A stretch of DNA of 7,182 bases from Pseudomonas sp. Its GTDB lineage: Bacteria; Pseudomonadota; Gammaproteobacteria; Pseudomonadales; Pseudomonadaceae. The stretch lies in assembly GCA_003488145.1 (NCBI GenBank), contig DNMQ01000055.1, forward strand, positions 1 through 7,182, read 5' to 3'. Below the pieces are notes generated by a model, which saw only the letters and a program-made list of their open reading frames with translations, did not search any database and was not told the origin of the DNA. Of the stretch, positions 1-6,313 are shown piece by piece (the first letter of the stretch is position 1; every line of letters begins with the position of its first letter). Both the position numbers and the translations under genes were made by a program.

Positions 1-919
1 TCTGCCGCGAGCGCTGGAACACCGGCAGGTCGAAACTGAACTGCAGGTTGACCATGTCGCCGTACTCGCGACCGCGCTTGAGGTAACTGACCTCCCAGCT
101 CCAGTCGACCTGTTTCTCGGCGGTCGCCTCACGGATGCGTGCCTGCGCCACCTGGGTCATCGGCGCATAGGCGGTCAGTTGCGGGTGCTGGCCGACCCGC
201 TGCGCCAGTTGTTCAGGGGCAATCGCCCAGCGCGGCGGTTCGCCGAACAGCGGTCGATTGCCATCGCTGCCAACCCAGCGCACCAGCGCCGCGCGTGCCT
301 GGCGGCGCTGCTGCTCCAGTTCGTCCTGGCGATCAGCCAATAACGCCGCCTGTTGCTTCGCCGCGACGCTGTCGGTCAGCTGCCCTCGCCCACCGGCGAT
401 ACGCGCCCGAATTGCCTCGGCGAGCAGGCGGTTCTCCTCGAACAACTGGTCGAACAGCCGGATCTTGCGTTCCACCGCGTGGGTGGCGATCCACGCCTGG
501 GCAGTCGCCAGGCGCACCCTGAGGGTTTCCACCTCGCGCGAGGCGCCAGCGCTCTGGACAGACGCCTGCGCAACATCGCTGCGTGCCTTGCGCTTGTCGC
601 GGTTCGGAACTTCCTGCATGAGGCCAACCATGCGCATGGTCATGCCGTCCTCATCGAGGCTCCAGCGCTCGGCTCCCTCAATCGGCACGTTCTGCAGGCC
701 CAGCAGCAGTTTCGGGTCGGGCAGCTCGCCCGCAGCGACGGCTTCGCTACGCGCGGCTTGCAGCCTCGATGCCTCGGCACGTAGCGACGGCGCCTGCTGT
801 TGCGCGAGGCTCAGGGCATCGTCGAGTGTCAGCCCGGTGGCTGCGCCGGGCAGGCCGAACGCGGCGACAAAAACCACGCCCGCTAACGGCCGGTATTTCC
901 CTATCAATCGGGAGATCAT
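1..919 (-). CDS. TolC-family outer-membrane efflux protein, CzcC/CusC-like (3' end outside window)
   Basis: This is the N-terminal 306 residues of a TolC-superfamily outer-membrane factor, the trimeric exit duct of a tripartite RND pump. I read it directly on the minus strand from ATG at 919. Residues 1-27 look like a Sec signal peptide (basic MISRLIGKYR, hydrophobic GVVFVAAFG, small residues before LTLDDAL). No lipobox cysteine is seen, so it resembles CzcC more than lipidated CusC. The mature part starts with the typical LTLDDALSLA helix, then PDPKLLLGLQN and a QEVPNRDKRKARSDVA segment like the family's E-[IV]-P-x-x-x-K-R stretch. Long heptad-rich helices follow at about residues 115-215, then a second repeat with a predicted beta strand near NLQFSFDLPV. 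Family members are usually about 400-430 residues, so roughly a quarter is missing off the left edge. It sits 91 nt after a small exported Cys/His/Met-rich protein, which supports metal export. The exact metal cannot be told; adaptor and RND pump genes are expected next. Confidence 0.87.
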   Translation of the reverse strand, partial: MISRLIGKYRPLAGVVFVAAFGLPGAATGLTLDDALSLAQQQAPSLRAEASRLQAARSEAVAAGELPDPKLLLGLQNVPIEGAERWSLDEDGMTMRMVGLMQEVPNRDKRKARSDVAQASVQSAGASREVETLRVRLATAQAWIATHAVERKIRLFDQLFEENRLLAEAIRARIAGGRGQLTDSVAAKQQAALLADRQDELEQQRRQARAALVRWVGSDGNRPLFGEPPRWAIAPEQLAQRVGQHPQLTAYAPMTQVAQARIREATAEKQVDWSWEVSYLKRGREYGDMVNLQFSFDLPVFQRSRQ

Positions 920-928
920 GGATTGGAT

Positions 929-933
929 TCCTC
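929..933 (-). promoter_or_regulatory. Shine-Dalgarno for the TolC-like gene
   Basis: Read on the minus strand, GAGGA lies 9 nt before the ATG whose A is at 919. This good match and spacing fix the start of the efflux protein and leave a complete signal peptide. Confidence 0.7.
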
Positions 934-941
934 GGTTTCCT

Positions 942-960
942 GCATACCGCAACGGCATGC
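942..960 (-). promoter_or_regulatory. Small hairpin just upstream of the TolC-like gene's ribosome binding site
   Basis: On the minus strand GCATGCC, a 5-nt loop (GTTGC) and GGTATGC can form a 7-bp stem with one G-U pair. It ends 8 nt before the GAGGA Shine-Dalgarno. It lies between the small exported protein and the efflux gene and has no following U-run, so it is not a standard terminator. It could tune relative expression or mRNA stability, or be chance; only the base pairing is directly seen. Confidence 0.3.
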
Positions 961-1010
961 CTACAGCGCCTCAACGCATGAGCGTGGGGCGAGTCAGGTC
1001 AGCGATGGAA

Positions 1011-1355
1011 TCAGTAACGCGGAGGGCGCCAGACGTCGGCGTTGGAGCGGGCGGGAAAGAGCTCGGGGTAATGAACTGCGAGTTGCGGCAGCGAGGCGGT
1101 CAGATGCGGCTGTGCTATGCCCACCTGCAACATGCTGCCGGTCTTGCACTGGTGGCCGCTTTCACACAGTGGATTGCCCTCGTGCGAATGCGCATCCTCG
1201 TCCTGACCTTCAGCCTGGAGTGCGAGATGCCCGGAGCTCTCCATGTCGCTTTGCATCTGGCACGGTTCTGCGCTCTGTTCGAGCGCAGCCATGCTGCTCA
1301 CGGGGAGCGCGAGGCTGATCAACAGGGCGAGTAGCAGACGCAGATGGGCTTTCAT
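1011..1355 (-). CDS. small exported Cys/His/Met-rich protein, putative periplasmic metal-binding
   Basis: A 114-residue protein with a clear Sec signal peptide: basic MKAHLR, a leucine-rich core, then PVSSMA with probable cleavage near residue 23. The mature part of about 90 residues is rich in possible soft-metal ligands: C32, M34, M38, H43, H56, H58, C64, H68, C70 and M75, including an HSH triplet and a C-x3-H-x-C cluster. The C-terminus (about 85-114) has no ligand cluster and ends in VWRPPRY; a WRPPR-type end resembles small CopL/DUF2946-like proteins found near copper or cobalt-zinc-cadmium efflux genes. That family assignment is from memory and is unproven. The gene lies directly upstream of the TolC-like gene on the same strand, so the two are probably co-transcribed. 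The start is supported by the signal peptide, but no good Shine-Dalgarno precedes it. A weak promoter candidate, CTGACA, lies at 1410-1405 at the very end of ercS, with no convincing -10 box. A role in binding, buffering or sensing metal in the periplasm is inferred from composition and neighbours. Confidence 0.72.
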   Translation of the reverse strand: MKAHLRLLLALLISLALPVSSMAALEQSAEPCQMQSDMESSGHLALQAEGQDEDAHSHEGNPLCESGHQCKTGSMLQVGIAQPHLTASLPQLAVHYPELFPARSNADVWRPPRY

Positions 1356-1406
1356 GGCGAGGAGTCTAGCCGAGCCGGCGCCCGCTAAAACTTGATCCAG
1401 ATCGTG

Positions 1407-3119
1407 TCAGCCCGAATCCTGTCCGCCGCCATTGCCATTGCCATTGCCATTGCCGGCGAGCAGATGACTGAGGACCGAACGCATCTTGCCGGGCTTGACC
1501 GGCTTGTTCAGCACCGGCACGCCGCAGCCCTGCAGTTGCTGGCGGCATTGGTCGCTGCGATCGGCGGTGATCATCACAACCGGCAGCGCCTGGTTGAAGC
1601 GTGCTCGCACCGCGAGCACGACGTCCCAGCCGGTCAGCCCGTGATCCAGATGGTAATCGGCGAGGATCGCGTCCGGCGCAACTCCATCCAGCGCCGTCAT
1701 TGCGCTTTGCTCATCGATGGCAGTCACCACCGTGCAGCCCCACTGTTCGAGCAAGGCAGCCATGCTGAGCAGGATGCTCTCCTCGTTGTCGATCACCAGC
1801 AGGCGCCGCCCAGGCAGCGGATCGCCCAGTTGCGGCACGATCGCTGGAGCCGCAACCCGCTCGCGAGGCATCGCTTCGGCCAGCGGTACATCGATGCTGA
1901 ACACCGAACCCCGCCCCGGCTTAGAGCGTACCAGCACCTGGTAGCCGAGCATGCTGGCAATACGGTCGACAATGGCCAGCCCCAGCCCTACCCCACTGCG
2001 TTTCGCGGATCGGCCGATCCCGAGCTGATTGAATTCGAGAAAGATCGAACCCAGCTCCTCCTCAGGAATGCCCCGACCGGTGTCCCAGACCTCGATACGC
2101 AGCGCCCCGGCGCGCATGCGCGCACCCACCAGTACAGAGCCCTGATCGGTATAACGGCAGGCATTGCTGAGGAAATTTCGCAGGATTCGCGTCAACAGGC
2201 GGAAATCGGTCTTGATGGCGACTCGCGGAATGTAGTGTTTCAACTGCAACCCCGCGGCTGCAGCGACCGACTGGAACTCCGACACCAGCGGCAGCAGCAC
2301 ATCGTCCAGCGAATAGATATCGATGTCCGGTTTGATCGCGGCCTGATCGAGCTTGGAAATATCGAGCAGATCGGTCAGCAGGTCTTCGGCACCTTCCAGG
2401 GCCTGGTGGGCCCGTTCGACCAGATGCAGCTCGTTCTGCGGCAGTTGTCGTTCGCGCAAGGTCGAGATCAGCAGCCGTGCGGCATTGAGCGGCTGCAGCA
2501 GGTCGTGGCTGGCCGCGGCGAGGTACTTGTCTTTGCTCAGGTTAGCTGCCTCGGCTGCGTCGCGGGCTTGGCGCAGTTCACAGGTGCGCTCGGCGACGCG
2601 TTGCTCGAGTTCTTCGTTGAGCTGCAACAGGCGCAACTGCGCCAGTTTGCGCTCGGTCACGTCAGCGACGAAGCCCTCCACCAGGCCATCTTCGTCCGGC
2701 TTGAGCAGCAGGTTCATGATCACGTAGATGGCGCTGCCGTCCTTGCGGCGCAGGCGCGTCTCGTAGCCGAACAAGCCATGCTGCTGGCTCAAGGTATGGC
2801 GGATCTGCCGCAGCTCCTCCTCGCCGCCGATGAACAGATGATGAGACAGATCGGTCAGCGCCCATAGGGCCTCTTCCGGGGTTTCGTAATTGAGCATGCG
2901 CGCCAAGGCGGGATTTGCGGCTCGAATGCCTTCATGGAGGCTGGCCTGAAAAATGCCGTGCACGGCGTGCTCGAACAGCCATTTGTAGCGATTACGCTCG
3001 CCCTCCAGTTCTTCCAGGCGTGCCACCAGTTCCGGATAGTGACTTTTGCGCGCGGAATGACTGCCAAAACCGAGCAGTTGCGTCAGGGCCTGATGCTGGT
3101 CATCAGAGGGCTTCGGCAT
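1407..3119 (-). CDS. ercS: ErcS-like soluble PAS hybrid sensor histidine kinase
   Basis: A 570-residue hybrid kinase. A coiled-coil lead-in (about 28-45) precedes one PAS domain (about 45-157, ending GFVADVTERK). A second coiled coil (about 158-195) leads to HisKA with the H-box ASHDLLQPL (phospho-His H205). The HATPase_c domain has the N-box RNFLSNA (N315, N319), G1 box DTGRGI (346-351), an F-box near FLEFNQL and G2 box GVGLGLAIV (376-384). A C-terminal receiver domain (about 438-555) has acidic D444/E446/E447, phospho-Asp D488, T518 and K539, so all key residues are present. There is no signal peptide or membrane segment, so sensing should be cytosolic, through PAS. The protein ends in a low-complexity Gly-Asn tail. 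In P. aeruginosa, ErcS follows ercA and belongs to the network controlling ethanol oxidation; the related ErcS'/NahK signals through HptB, so phosphorelay to an Hpt protein is possible here. The start overlaps the ercA stop by 17 nt and has a good GAGG site. Kinase assignment is near certain; the ercS name rests on synteny. Confidence 0.9.
   Translation of the reverse strand: MPKPSDDQHQALTQLLGFGSHSARKSHYPELVARLEELEGERNRYKWLFEHAVHGIFQASLHEGIRAANPALARMLNYETPEEALWALTDLSHHLFIGGEEELRQIRHTLSQQHGLFGYETRLRRKDGSAIYVIMNLLLKPDEDGLVEGFVADVTERKLAQLRLLQLNEELEQRVAERTCELRQARDAAEAANLSKDKYLAAASHDLLQPLNAARLLISTLRERQLPQNELHLVERAHQALEGAEDLLTDLLDISKLDQAAIKPDIDIYSLDDVLLPLVSEFQSVAAAAGLQLKHYIPRVAIKTDFRLLTRILRNFLSNACRYTDQGSVLVGARMRAGALRIEVWDTGRGIPEEELGSIFLEFNQLGIGRSAKRSGVGLGLAIVDRIASMLGYQVLVRSKPGRGSVFSIDVPLAEAMPRERVAAPAIVPQLGDPLPGRRLLVIDNEESILLSMAALLEQWGCTVVTAIDEQSAMTALDGVAPDAILADYHLDHGLTGWDVVLAVRARFNQALPVVMITADRSDQCRQQLQGCGVPVLNKPVKPGKMRSVLSHLLAGNGNGNGNGGGQDSG
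1431..1454 (-). repeat. four-copy hexanucleotide tandem repeat in the 3' end of ercS
   Basis: Four perfect copies of attgcc on the plus strand (GGCAAT on the coding strand) lie in tandem. They encode alternating Gly-Asn in the tail LLAGNGNGNGNGGGQDSG after the receiver domain. Six-base units keep the reading frame, so copy-number slippage would only lengthen or shorten the tail. Confidence 0.93.
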
Positions 3120-4266
3120 AGACGACCTCGACGTCCCGCTGCGTCGACGAGCGTGGATTGGTCAGGATGCAGGGGTCCTGCATCGCATGTTGCGAGAGGA
3201 AAGGGATATCGGAGAGGTTAACGCCGTGCAGGCTCAGCGTTTCACAGAAGCCGATCTGCTGTTTGAGGTCGATTAGGTGCTGCATCAGCCGCTCGCGCAC
3301 TTGCCGGTGATTCAGCCCGCGCGAATCGATGCCCAACGTTTCAGCGACCTTGCGGTAGCGGTCCGGCGAGGCGTCGTAATTGAATGCGACGACATGTTCG
3401 ACCAGCACGGCGTTGCAAACGCCATGGGGCAAATCGAGATAGCCGCCGAGGCTGTGGGACATGGCATGCACCGCACCGAGGATCGCGTTGGAGAAGGCCA
3501 GCCCGGCCTGCATGCTGCCGAGCATGATCTGCTCGCGCAGCGCGATATCCGCCGGATTGGCGATCATCTGCGCAAGATTGCCGTTGATCAGTCGCATGGC
3601 TTCCAGCGCGTGCGGGTCGGTCAGCGGCCCATGACCAGTCGACACGAATGCCTCGATGGCATGCACCAGCGCGTCAATGCCGGTACAGGCGGAAAGGAAC
3701 GGGTCCATGCTCAGCGTGGTTTCCGGGTCGATCAGCGAGACATCCGGCACGGCTGCCTTGCTGACGATGGAGAACTTCATTCGCTCTTCCTGGTTGGAAA
3801 TGATCACGAACTGCGAGACATCCGCCGAGGTGCCGGCAGTGGTGGGAATCAGGATCAACGGCGGGCTGGGCACGCGCAGGGTGTCGACGCCCTCGAATTC
3901 ATAGATATGCCGCCCATGCGCGGCCACGATGCCGATGCCCTTGGCGCAATCCATCGGGCTGCCGCCGCCGACTGCAACGATCACGTTGCAGCCCTCGCTG
4001 CGATCCAGCTCGGCCCCGAGCATCACCTCTTCGCAGCGCGGATTGGGCGAAACGTCGGTGAACAGGCAGTGCTCGATGCCCTGTCGAGCGAGGCTGGCCT
4101 GCACATCGGCCACCCAGCCGGCCTTGACCACGCCCGGATCGGAAACCACCAGCACCTTGCGCGCGCCGAAATTGCCCGCGCAGGTGCCCACGCTATGGCG
4201 GCAGCCGGCACCAAAGATGATTTCAGGGGAGACGAACTTGCGCTGGAGGCTGATATTCGGGCTCAT
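3103..4266 (-). CDS. ercA: ErcA-like iron-dependent alcohol dehydrogenase
   Basis: A full-length 387-residue group III (Fe-ADH) dehydrogenase, the usual family size. The N-terminal half is the NAD(P)-binding domain: SPEIIFGAG near residue 13, KVLVVSDPGVV (37-47) and the dinucleotide-binding GGGSPMDCAKG (100-110). PTTAGTSADVSQF (141-153) is the family's TTxGTxxE/D-type segment. The C-terminal helical domain carries the metal ligands: D198 and H202 in GIDALVHAIEA, H267 in GAVHAMSHSLGG and H281 in LPHG; H271 also matches a conserved active-site histidine. The enzyme should oxidise alcohols, or reduce aldehydes, with NAD(H) in the cytosol; no signal peptide is present. In P. aeruginosa the orthologue next to ercS has been linked to control of PQQ-dependent ethanol oxidation rather than to bulk catabolism, so a sensing or aldehyde-handling role is plausible. 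It starts 109 nt after pqqH behind its own probable promoter and overlaps ercS by 17 nt. Enzyme family is near certain; substrate is unknown. Confidence 0.93.
   Translation of the reverse strand: MSPNISLQRKFVSPEIIFGAGCRHSVGTCAGNFGARKVLVVSDPGVVKAGWVADVQASLARQGIEHCLFTDVSPNPRCEEVMLGAELDRSEGCNVIVAVGGGSPMDCAKGIGIVAAHGRHIYEFEGVDTLRVPSPPLILIPTTAGTSADVSQFVIISNQEERMKFSIVSKAAVPDVSLIDPETTLSMDPFLSACTGIDALVHAIEAFVSTGHGPLTDPHALEAMRLINGNLAQMIANPADIALREQIMLGSMQAGLAFSNAILGAVHAMSHSLGGYLDLPHGVCNAVLVEHVVAFNYDASPDRYRKVAETLGIDSRGLNHRQVRERLMQHLIDLKQQIGFCETLSLHGVNLSDIPFLSQHAMQDPCILTNPRSSTQRDVEVVYAEAL
3126..3129 (-). promoter_or_regulatory. Shine-Dalgarno for ercS, inside ercA
   Basis: GAGG on the minus strand lies 6 nt before the ercS ATG (A at 3119), within the last codons of ercA. 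It supports this start and translation of ercS from the ercA mRNA. Confidence 0.65.
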
Positions 4267-4274
4267 GACTACGG

Positions 4275-4279
4275 CCTTT
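4275..4279 (-). promoter_or_regulatory. Shine-Dalgarno for ercA with A-rich leader
   Basis: AAAGG on the minus strand lies 8 nt before the ercA ATG and directly follows an A-rich run spanning about 4278-4290. The unpaired leader should favour ribosome loading. This supports the chosen start. Confidence 0.6.
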
Positions 4280-4313
4280 TTTATTTTTTGTAACTAACGG
4301 GCGCAAGCCTACT

Positions 4314-4336
4314 GCATTGATCAGGTAAAGCAATGC
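4314..4336. promoter_or_regulatory. inverted repeat, possible operator upstream of ercA
   Basis: gcattg (4314-4319) and caatgc (4331-4336) form a perfect 6-bp inverted repeat with an 11-nt spacer; half-site centres are 17 bp apart. It occupies the interval between the candidate -35 box and the expected -10 position, 48-70 nt before the ercA start. Such geometry fits a dimeric regulator. LuxR-type response regulators such as ErbR/EraR control this regulon in P. aeruginosa, but I cannot match the site to a known box. An RNA hairpin with an 11-nt loop is less likely to matter. Confidence 0.4.
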
Positions 4337-4375
4337 GTCAAATGGCTGGCCGCGCCACCCGTCCGGCGGAACGCG

Positions 4376-6313
4376 TCAGAGCAGCTGTTGGTAGAAGCGC
4401 AATTCCCCTTGCAGCGCATCCGCAAGGTTGGCTGCCTGTCGAAACCCGTGGCGCTCATCGGGGTACAGGCGGTACTCCACCTCGATACCACGATCACGCA
4501 ACGCCGCGACCATCGATTCGGTCTGCTCAGGTAGCACCACCGCGTCCTGCCCGCCCTGCAGGAAGATGACCGGTGCACCGATTCGGTCGGCATTGTGCAG
4601 AGGGGCGCGCTCCCGAAAGCGCTCCGGCACCTGCTGCGGATCGCCGATCAGCCAGTCGAGGTAATCGCCTTCGAACTTGTGCGTTACCCGCCGCAGTGCC
4701 AGCGGATCGCTAACGCCGTACAGACTGGCGCCGCCGCGAAACAGCGCTGTCGCAGCCAGCGCACTCAAGGCCGTGAAGCCACCGGCACTGGAGCCACGGA
4801 TGAACAAGCGTTGCGGATCGACCGCGCCCTGCTCCACCAATGCCCGTGCGGCCTGGCAGGTGTCTTCCACGTCGACAATCCCCCACTGCTCGCGCAATCG
4901 CTGTCGATAGACCCGTCCGAAGCCGCTGCTGCCGCGATAGTTCACGTCGACCACGGCGAAGCCGCGCTGGGTCCAGTACTGAATGCGCGGATCGAATACC
5001 GGATAGCTCGCCGAAGTCGGCCCGCCATGTGCGAATACCACCAGCGGTGGCAAGGCCCCCGGCTCGCCGCGGCAGTTCGCATTGGCGGGAGGGTAAAAGA
5101 AAGCATGTGCGACCTCGCCATCACCGGTCGGAAAGCACATCGACTGCGGGCGCGACAATTGACTGGCCGACAGCGGCTGCACGCCGCCGGCGAGAATCTG
5201 CACCGCTCCACTGGCCCTTTCGATGGCAAGTACCGCTGGCGCTCGTTCCGGAGCGCCAGCGATACAGAATACGTGGGTATGGCTGGCGGCCAATTGGCGG
5301 CAACGGGTGAAATCCGCTGCCAGTTGTCGCCGGCTGCCATCGGCAGCGTGCTCGAACAGCCAGCCATAACCATCGACCATATGCGTCAACAACAGGCCGC
5401 CACCAGCCAGTGGCAGGTAGCTGGTGGTGCCCAGTTGCCAGGGTGCCGGGGCACAATCGAAGTCCTGTGCCGTGTCCGCCTCGCCGGGCGCCGTCAGCGA
5501 ATGCCGATGCAGCTGGCCGTCTGCCTCATAGCAAGGCTGCCAGAAACCCAAACGGTCGCTGAGGCAGAACAGCCGGCCGTCGGAGGCGAAGCGTGGCTGT
5601 TGCAAGGACTCGCCTCCATCCGCGCCTGCCAGGCATTGCCTGTTGCCCCAACGCTCGTTAGGCAGGCGTTCAGCTGCGCACAGGCGCGACGAGGTCCAAG
5701 GCTGTTCGGGACGATTCCATTCGATCCAAGCCAGCCGTGCACCGTCCGGACTGAGCACCGCAGCGGCATAGAAGTCGGCGCCCTCCACAACAACACGACG
5801 CGCACCATCGACCATGGAGATACTCACCAGACGATGCACGACGCCAACGGCCTCACGGGATTCCTCCAGCGCCAGAATCGCATCACTGACGGGATCATGT
5901 TGCAGATCGCCATAACGGCGTTCAGGCGCCGCGGTCAGCGCGATTGGCGGCGCGGTCTCGGCGTCATCGGTCAGCTGCAAGTAGATCTGCTGATCTGCCT
6001 CGTTGACGAAGGCGATGCCCTGACCGGTCAGACAGAACGCGCCGCCGCCGTATTCATAGACGCGACTGCGTACCGAGAAGCCGTCCGGGGTCAGGCAGCG
6101 TGCGCTGCCAGCCTGCCAGAACCACAGCGTGCAGCGCCCTTGAACGGGGTCGTACTCGACCCAGAACAGCCCCCCGTGACCGGTCCGCAGCTCGGCATAG
6201 TCCTGGCTGGCGGCCGCGGCGGCCTCGGCGCTCCAGGTGCTGGGCCAGAAACCGTAGGGCAGCACCTCGGCGGATGGGTGAAGCATGGACGAATCGTTGC
6301 GGGGCGATTTCAT
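4376..6313 (-). CDS. pqqH: PqqH-like S9 family prolyl oligopeptidase
   Basis: A 645-residue S9-family serine peptidase (acylaminoacyl/dipeptidyl peptidase-like). Residues about 35-395 form a beta-propeller, with repeating strand motifs such as [14 protein letters not shown] and [14 protein letters not shown]. Residues about 400-645 form the alpha/beta hydrolase domain: oxyanion AHGGPTS (H429-G431), [13 protein letters not shown], nucleophile elbow GSSAGG with S509, acid D590 in QGGQDAVV and H622 in DERHGF, so the catalytic triad is intact. There is no signal peptide or membrane segment, hence a cytosolic enzyme. The family cleaves short peptides because the propeller restricts access. Placement right after pqqE matches P. 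aeruginosa PA1990 (pqqH); trimming of the PqqA peptide or its fragments is a reasonable inference, not shown. The start ATG overlaps the pqqE stop as ATGA, implying translational coupling; its own Shine-Dalgarno is too close, and Met10 is an alternative start with no better site. Confidence 0.9.
   Translation of the reverse strand: MKSPRNDSSMLHPSAEVLPYGFWPSTWSAEAAAAASQDYAELRTGHGGLFWVEYDPVQGRCTLWFWQAGSARCLTPDGFSVRSRVYEYGGGAFCLTGQGIAFVNEADQQIYLQLTDDAETAPPIALTAAPERRYGDLQHDPVSDAILALEESREAVGVVHRLVSISMVDGARRVVVEGADFYAAAVLSPDGARLAWIEWNRPEQPWTSSRLCAAERLPNERWGNRQCLAGADGGESLQQPRFASDGRLFCLSDRLGFWQPCYEADGQLHRHSLTAPGEADTAQDFDCAPAPWQLGTTSYLPLAGGGLLLTHMVDGYGWLFEHAADGSRRQLAADFTRCRQLAASHTHVFCIAGAPERAPAVLAIERASGAVQILAGGVQPLSASQLSRPQSMCFPTGDGEVAHAFFYPPANANCRGEPGALPPLVVFAHGGPTSASYPVFDPRIQYWTQRGFAVVDVNYRGSSGFGRVYRQRLREQWGIVDVEDTCQAARALVEQGAVDPQRLFIRGSSAGGFTALSALAATALFRGGASLYGVSDPLALRRVTHKFEGDYLDWLIGDPQQVPERFRERAPLHNADRIGAPVIFLQGGQDAVVLPEQTESMVAALRDRGIEVEYRLYPDERHGFRQAANLADALQGELRFYQQLL

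Larger units (their letters stand above)
4267..4375 (-). promoter_or_regulatory. ercA promoter region between pqqH and ercA
   Basis: This 109-nt gap is the longest non-coding stretch in the window and turns AT-rich next to ercA, unlike the surrounding genes. On the minus strand a TTGACG box (4341-4336) resembles a sigma-70 -35 element. The hexamer 17 nt downstream, AATGCA, is a poor -10, which would fit an activator-dependent promoter. No good sigma-54 (GG-N10-GC) element was found. A separate ercA-ercS transcription unit is inferred from the spacing, base composition and the inverted repeat within it. Confidence 0.45.

Noticed and set aside
258..1334. Plus-strand open frame of 358 codons at the left end
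   Set aside because: It runs antisense across two better-supported minus-strand genes with signal peptides, and its Ser/Arg/Ala-rich product looks like out-of-frame translation.
1392..2867. Plus-strand open frame of 491 codons opposite ercS
   Set aside because: The minus strand carries all histidine kinase and receiver motifs. The plus translation is rich in Gln, Arg and His without domain structure, as expected of a shadow frame.
3277..4293. Plus-strand open frame of 338 codons opposite ercA
   Set aside because: It is the shadow of a complete Fe-ADH; its His/Arg-rich translation matches no family I recognise.
4344..4360. Imperfect hairpin after pqqH as an intrinsic terminator
   Set aside because: The stem is 4 bp, a mismatch and 2 bp, and the minus strand continues ATTTGAC with no U-run. 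It is too weak to call.
4267..4375. Sigma-54 promoter before ercA
   Set aside because: TTGC occurs on the minus strand, but no GG lies at the required spacing upstream.
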